A stretch of DNA of 64,000 bases. It comes from Antedon mediterranea (taxonomy: Eukaryota > Echinodermata > Crinoidea > Comatulida > Antedonidae). The stretch spans positions 20,078,932-20,142,931 of the forward strand of contig NC_092679.1 of the NCBI RefSeq assembly GCF_964355755.1, read 5' to 3'. This document shows, piece after piece, positions 58,657 through 64,000 of the stretch. The number at the start of each line of letters is the position of its first letter. The first letter of the stretch is position 1. A program made the translations under genes and the position numbers. A model generated the notes under the pieces. That model saw only the letters and a program-made list of their open reading frames with translations. It did not search any database and had not been told where the DNA came from.

Positions 58657-61264
58657 TCATAATTCATCAACGTTGCCATTGTCCATATCCTGCTGTGGTG
58701 TTTCAATTATTCCAGTCTCTATGTCATTTACTTTTTCTGACACTGGATTTCCATAGTCCGCGTCATTTTGATCTTCAATTTCACTTTCAGGATCTTTTTG
58801 ATGCTGTTCGCCGCTTTGCGCATGCGTAGCGCCTACCCACCTCACTGCAAAACGGTTCCGTCTTGATCTTCGTATTTCAATTCTTTCTTTCATTATTGTG
58901 CGGAAGCGATTTCCTTGAAGCAGAATTGTTAAAATATTTTTACAGGCGAAAAAGATAAGAAGTTCGTTTACTACATTTTTACTGATTAGAAGATACATTC
59001 GAACGACAAGAAACGGTGCGTCTTGTGTCATTACAACAACAATTATCGACCAGACCTCCGTCGCGCAGCAAGTAGCCATACCATTCCGTATTTTCCGGAC
59101 GCCGCCTGCTCTAGCAATTGGCCGCCGACGTGTTTTCGCCGTCAAAGGTAGCGTGAACTGCAACAGGCTAATTGTCCAAATTGTTAATATCACATATATA
59201 ATAGTTATGTCGCATTTAATTTCGTCCAGTCGTAGTCCTTCAGATGCGAACTCTAAGATGTCTGCGCCGCTGCCGATGTACACTAGAAGAAGTTGTGAAA
59301 GTTGGTCACCAGTTAGGTCGCCACGAGGAAGAATCCAACGACCAATTATAAGGACGAATATCAGTAACTGCTGAAGAATCAGGGACCAATTCTCTGATGT
59401 ACCCTATACAAGAAAAAGATAATGATGATTTTTAACTATAAGTCAAGAGTTTAAAAGAGCAATTTAGGATAGCGATGTTTGGTTGTCGGGAAGTAAAGGC
59501 TGTATGGCGACACCAGCAAAGCAAGTCAATGAAAGTAATTCGATTCGAATTTACATGCCGCATTATTATTCCAGAAGACGGTTGTAGAACACCCACAACG
59601 TCGATCGACATTATCAACCTCCCTTCCTTTACTTCTTTCTTGAAACAGTTTCATAAGGTTCAAGACGTCGATTCCCATGACACAGTACTCCCAGGCTTCT
59701 GGTACAAAGGGGGCCTAGACAAGTATTCATTGGCTTACAGTTTTAATGTAATACTCACATCCAATCCAAATAGCAAGAGAAAGTCTATCGTATTGTTGGT
59801 AGACAGCTCTGACACTCCACAATCTTCATCGTCGTTCATCTTGACCGCAAGTCTGGCGTCTAGCACGTCTTTTTCCAAAAGCCAAATAGAGGGGATTACA
59901 ACCATCAGGTAACATAATATAGATACAAAAAACCTTAAAGAAAATTGTTTTCGTTAATTTGGGTAAATAGTTTAATTTCAGCATTTTTAATGAATAGAAA
60001 GTAGCTGGCCTAACGCTCAATATGTATTTTATTCAACGGTTTAGAGAGACAAGTTTGCGGTGGTCGTATCGAATCAGATATTTCTCTAGTACGGTTATTT
60101 CACTTGAGTAAATACAATTTCCTTAAGTGGTACTCATTAGATAATAAAAACAAAGTATTATGGTGTTTAACTTAACAATACGGTTATTGGTGGTGCTATT
60201 CATGAATCCAACAAGTATTTTATGTAAGTCAATAACTTATATATCTTAAATAAGATAATTTTCCATTGGTCTTTTGATGTCTATATCGGTTGTTTTATTC
60301 GATACGGGATTTGATATAGTAATTTACAGGTATTAAAAAAGTTACAATATCTAGTTCTTAGTAACTACCTAATGAATAGGTTTTTTCTTCATGAGTATAA
60401 TATGTAGGCTACCGTATTTAAATAGTTCACAAACAATGACCGCACCGTTTCCGGCACTTATATCCAAAATAACCATGGCTTAAAATTACCATCCGATTAC
60501 AGAATATTTTCAAAACGTTGGATATGCCTACTTTGGTTAAAGATTGAATTAAACCAATATGTCGATAATATCTAGAATAAATTTTTTATCTTGGATATCT
60601 TTCAGTTGATGAAGAGAAATAGGGAGGGAGGAACAAATATCAAGATAAAATACTGCTGTATCTAATTTAGACGAAGGACGAACATTTAAGCTTGATTCCC
60701 ACGTGTAGGCTACCGGACGTAACGCAAGGGCGTGCGTACATGCAACGCAAGTGAGTTGACCAAATCACAAGCGACAGTTGCGTTCCGTTCTAGTGGGAAC
60801 CAAATCGACCAAATACAGCCCATGAATATAAACGTAACGGTATACATGTGTGCTTTTACGCATGCGTAGATTAAGTTTGTTTGTAAATTGTATATTATAT
60901 AACCGCCTACCCTCCAAAAGAAAGATTACTATTAGTGGATAATTCCTCTATGCATGCTATTACTTAACATTATAACTTTCAAGAATTTTAGATATTCTAG
61001 ACTCATATAAAGGTGATAACATTGTCAAACATACCATTTCCATTCTTTTCCTTTCCGAATTATAACCAAGACAATAAATTCAATGTACATTGTACCCAAC
61101 AAAAGTAACAGTAACCATAGCTTGCTATTTTCCACAAAGAATGCCACCTTGTACACACATAACATAGCATGTGCCGTAAATAGACCTCTGGCCATCAGTC
61201 CTCTTCCGACTTTTTTTGACAGCAACGTGGATCTCAACGAAGCTTCTTCTTCTTGGACCACCAT
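58657..61264 (-). CDS. TMEM26-like protein D, 3 exons
   Basis: Fourth paralogue. Exons (-): 61264-61035, 59933-59759, 59403-58657; about 383 aa, GT-AG, intron phases 2 and 0. Landmarks: ARGLFTAHAMLCVYKVAFFV, YIEFIVLVIIRKGKEWKW; VIPSIWLLEKDVLDARLAVK with DDEDCG; ENWSLILQQLL, GRWILPRGDLTGDQLSQLLL, YIGSGADILEFASEGLRLDE, CCATEVWSIIVVVMTQDAPF and FFACKNILTILLQGNRFR. The tail is acidic (DPESEIEDQNDADYGNPVSE). Intron 1 is the longest in the array (1.1 kb) and carries a MITE family 2 copy. Exon 1 and the tail differ clearly from gene C although exon 3's core is almost the same. Confidence 0.93.
60688..60802. repeat. MITE family 2 copy in TMEM26-D intron 1
   Basis: Left end 'taagcttgattcccacg', right end 'ttctagtgggaacc', with 'ttgaccaaatcacaagcg' inside. 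Shortened. Confidence 0.8.
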
Positions 61265-62483
61265 CTTGTCGAAAACAACACACTTTTCAAGTCTTTGGTC
61301 TCTTAAACCGAGTTAGCAGCAGCTCGATCTCGTGTGTGCGCGTATAGTCGTTACAAGCAATTTAATTGAAAACAATAGAGTTACTATGGCGTCCATGCAT
61401 ACTTATCTCGCCTATTCATTTGCAAATAAAGAAGACGTCATTCATTTCACGACCTTCCTGATCATAAAAGAATAAAACCCGGATTTAGTAGGGATGTAAT
61501 CCGACAATTTTCTGAAGGTTACGGAAAATTATCAGTTGCTTTAAATAATATTTAATACCATGCTAATCTATTTTGATAACTGCATTGTATGAATTGTGGT
61601 TATTCTTACAGATCAATTTTGGAAATTTTGAAAATACTGGCTGTTATCTATATTTTATATGAGAATTATTGCTGTAAAATTTCATTTTATACGAGTATTG
61701 AATTCGCAAACAAAAATTAAAATAAAGTATGAACAAACATGGTAGCAACAAAATCCCGTAAACCGCGGTACAGCACAGTTTAGTTCAATAGATAGATCAT
61801 CGGTACTAGGACTATATATTTAAGGGGATGCGTACAATCATTTCCGAACAAAACATTTCGAGGCTGATAGTAGGCTAGATGTAATAGAAAATGATCTCAC
61901 TAATTCAAGACATTAAATCATGCCTAAATGTAACACTCAGGAATGGTAAGATTTCAAATTATGACATTTTTCCAGAATAAAGGAGTAACTTAAGATTATA
62001 TTAAAATATATGAAAACAAAAACTGTGCCATTGCCATAACTAATATATCCACTTTCTAAAGAGAGATTATCATCACTATTATTAATAATATTTGTGACGA
62101 TATTACATTAACAGTGTTTTATTTTTAGATACTGTACTGGAAAACACTAGGTATTATAGGCTTATTGCTGTGAATATAAAAACACGTCTAACACTTGAAT
62201 ACAATAATAGAATTAAATTAAGTATTTATGTCATAATATACTAGGCCTCGTGAAATTTAGAACGAATTTACTATTAATTTGCTTAAATTCTTAATTCAGG
62301 TAGCTTCTTCAATACGCACATTTTGCCACCGGAAATACGCACGCGTATAGTACGCGTGAATAAAGAACTAGGCCTATTCTCAAACTCTTTCTAATTTTCA
62401 TATTTATATGACTGGAATTTTCTCAATGCATGTCTTATTTTAGATTAAATATTTTCACGTCTGAAGAACTTTGATTTGATAGT
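61265..62483. promoter_or_regulatory. Divergent upstream region of TMEM26-D and the unknown plus-strand gene
   Basis: 1.2 kb separates two head-to-head start codons. No repeat family or assignable core promoter motif is visible. Confidence 0.4.
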
Positions 62484-64000
62484 ATGTCAGGTGAGATGCA
62501 GCGTGGTGTTGGAGAAGAGCACAATAATAGGCCTACTGAGTTACAAGGCAACCTTGATTCTGGGTACAGTATATACATTAAACATTAAGCATTATTTTGT
62601 TCACAAAACATTTATTTATGGCCGTCGAAAGTCAGCATTAAAGGTAAAAATGGGTTAAAATTTCAGTTTTAATATTAATATTTATTTAGCCTAACCAGGT
62701 CGGCTCTTTCGAATGGCCAAGAACACCCAGATGGTCGATCGTGGAACGATTTTGTAAAAGATTCAACGGAGACAATTGATGATTCCGTTATAGGCCTAGT
62801 TGTAAGTAAGGTAATTTTGGTTTTATAACAGAACCAACCTAGACCTAGGCTAGGCCTATACCTATTGTGTCCCGCAATTCCGATGAAAGGAAGGTTCTAG
62901 CCCTAGGCCTAGCCTAGACCTGTAACGATAAAGTAAACATTCCTGATATTTTCATTTCAGCCGACGAACAACTCAGCAGACATGGATCAGTCGGCGATCG
63001 ACAGAGAATCGGACGAGGATAACGAATCCAACAGTAGTACAGTCGTTGGGGGTGACGCCGATGATGAATTGTCCCCAAGCCCAGCTTTAAAACGTCGAAC
63101 TAAAAAACCAACGTAATTAACAAGTATTTTTAAATATATTTTCATTTAAACAACCACTTTTAAACTATCGTACGGTAGGCCTACTTTTATAGTTAAAACC
63201 CGGTTGTTCAACAAGACGTCTATACAATATACACGGTAGTAGAGTATGATCTCAACAACAAAAGTATGGATCGAAAAGCCTTTAATTTTTATTTTACCCT
63301 ACAATATTTATTTTTCCATAAATCAAATATACTATAAAGATAGATAGATAGTTGAACAATTCAATCTAAAATAAAAAACAGGTAATTTTTTCAAGTCATT
63401 GTTTCATACAATATCACATTGTTGCGGGTTGCAGTTCATTGGAAAGGTGTTGGACTTAGTTCAGTTTGCTAGCAAATAAGGCCTTTTACATTTGCTGAAA
63501 GTATACAAGGGGTCCCACATAGACGCAAGTAGGCGCAAAAGTGCTGACCAATCACAAGCGAAAGTCCGGATGATCGTGTGACGTGTCTTTGCGTTGCCTT
63601 AGTGAAAACCACTTTCAAGAATACATGGCTACGCAGTAATTCTAACATATTAAAAAATGCTAACATGAAGAACTGTAACAAACAGTCAAACTGTTAATTT
63701 TCCCCTCTTTTTAGGAGTATAAACGCTCTCGAATCCACCAAAATTTCCAAATTCGTTTTTCTTTTTGGTATTTTTTTCACAAACAGAAACGACTCTCCCT
63801 CTGCGGCGGTGGAGGAGGACCAAGAGTGTAGACAGATCGCAGAGATGATAAAGGGTAGGATGAAAACAAAGTCTTTAGCAGAAAAACCAGGTGCTGCTGC
63901 TTCGAACATAGATCCATTGCCGACCATCGAGGTAGTGGAGAATGCTGACTCACCATTTAATGTTAAATCGGAAGGGTATGTTTATCAAGGCAATCAAACA
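62484..64000 (+). CDS. Unrecognised gene, 5' part (acidic, low-complexity protein)
   Basis: Four exons join in frame through GT-AG sites: 62484-62563, 62690-62801, 62961-63112 and 63787 to about 63975 (donor GTATGT) or beyond. The protein starts MSGEMQRGVGEEHNNRPTEL and is rich in Asp, Glu, Ser and Asn, with an acidic block (DRESDEDNESNSS), a short basic patch (LKRRTKKPT) and a possible short helix (ECRQIAEMIKGRMKTKSL). It has no signal peptide or membrane segment. The basic patch next to an acidic Ser-rich run would suit a nuclear protein, but I recognise no family. The gene runs off the window edge. The start is the first in-frame ATG after upstream stops. Confidence 0.6.
63505..63615. repeat. 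MITE family 2, diverged copy in intron 3 of the 3'-edge gene
   Basis: Words 'ggggtcccacatagacgc', 'ctgaccaatcacaagcg' and 'cttagtgaaaaccac' fit the family 2 layout. Ends are eroded. Confidence 0.6.

Noticed and set aside
59475-59912. Plus-strand 145-codon open frame
   Set aside because: It crosses TMEM26-D intron 2 and exon 2 antisense and has no family similarity or splice logic.

Overview
The window is animal nuclear DNA: AT-rich, with multi-exon genes, GT-AG introns and dense short repeats. The translated exons match RPAP1, PCNX4, SRP54 and TMEM26. A decayed 5S rRNA copy of echinoderm type, many copies of the word taggccta and a sea-urchin-TU-like foldback element suggest an invertebrate deuterostome, most likely an echinoderm. 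The species is inferred, not proven.

Layout. 1-10236 has no gene I can defend; it holds microsatellite, minisatellite, SINE and DNA-transposon remnants, and probably part of the RPAP1 3' UTR. 10237-27258 (-) is a complete 27-exon RPAP1 gene (about 1415 aa). 27259-32519 is repeat-rich intergenic DNA. 32520-38849 (-) is a complete 8-exon PCNX4 gene (about 1224 aa). 38850-40023 is the shared 5' region between PCNX4 and the divergent SRP54 gene. 40024-46325 (+) is a complete 14-exon SRP54 gene (515 aa). 47512-61264 (-) is a tandem array of four complete 3-exon TMEM26-like genes with identical intron phases. 62484 to the window end (+) is the 5' part of an unrecognised gene. All exon chains were built by hand from splice signals, reading frame and family similarity, and every chain keeps frame from ATG to stop, except the last gene, which runs off the edge.

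Repeats. At least three small inverted-repeat (MITE-like) families are scattered mostly in introns. RPAP1 intron 16 carries a 4.0-kb element with 14-bp perfect terminal inverted repeats and a 6-bp target duplication. Nested in it is a foldback-type element whose two arms are inverted minisatellite arrays. Several tRNA-derived SINEs and one 5S-derived sequence are also present.

The genes do not form a pathway. RPAP1 serves RNA polymerase II, SRP54 serves co-translational targeting to the ER, and PCNX4 and the TMEM26 proteins are multi-pass membrane proteins. The most biologically distinctive local feature is the lineage-specific TMEM26 expansion; the most unusual DNA structure is the nested transposon in RPAP1 intron 16.
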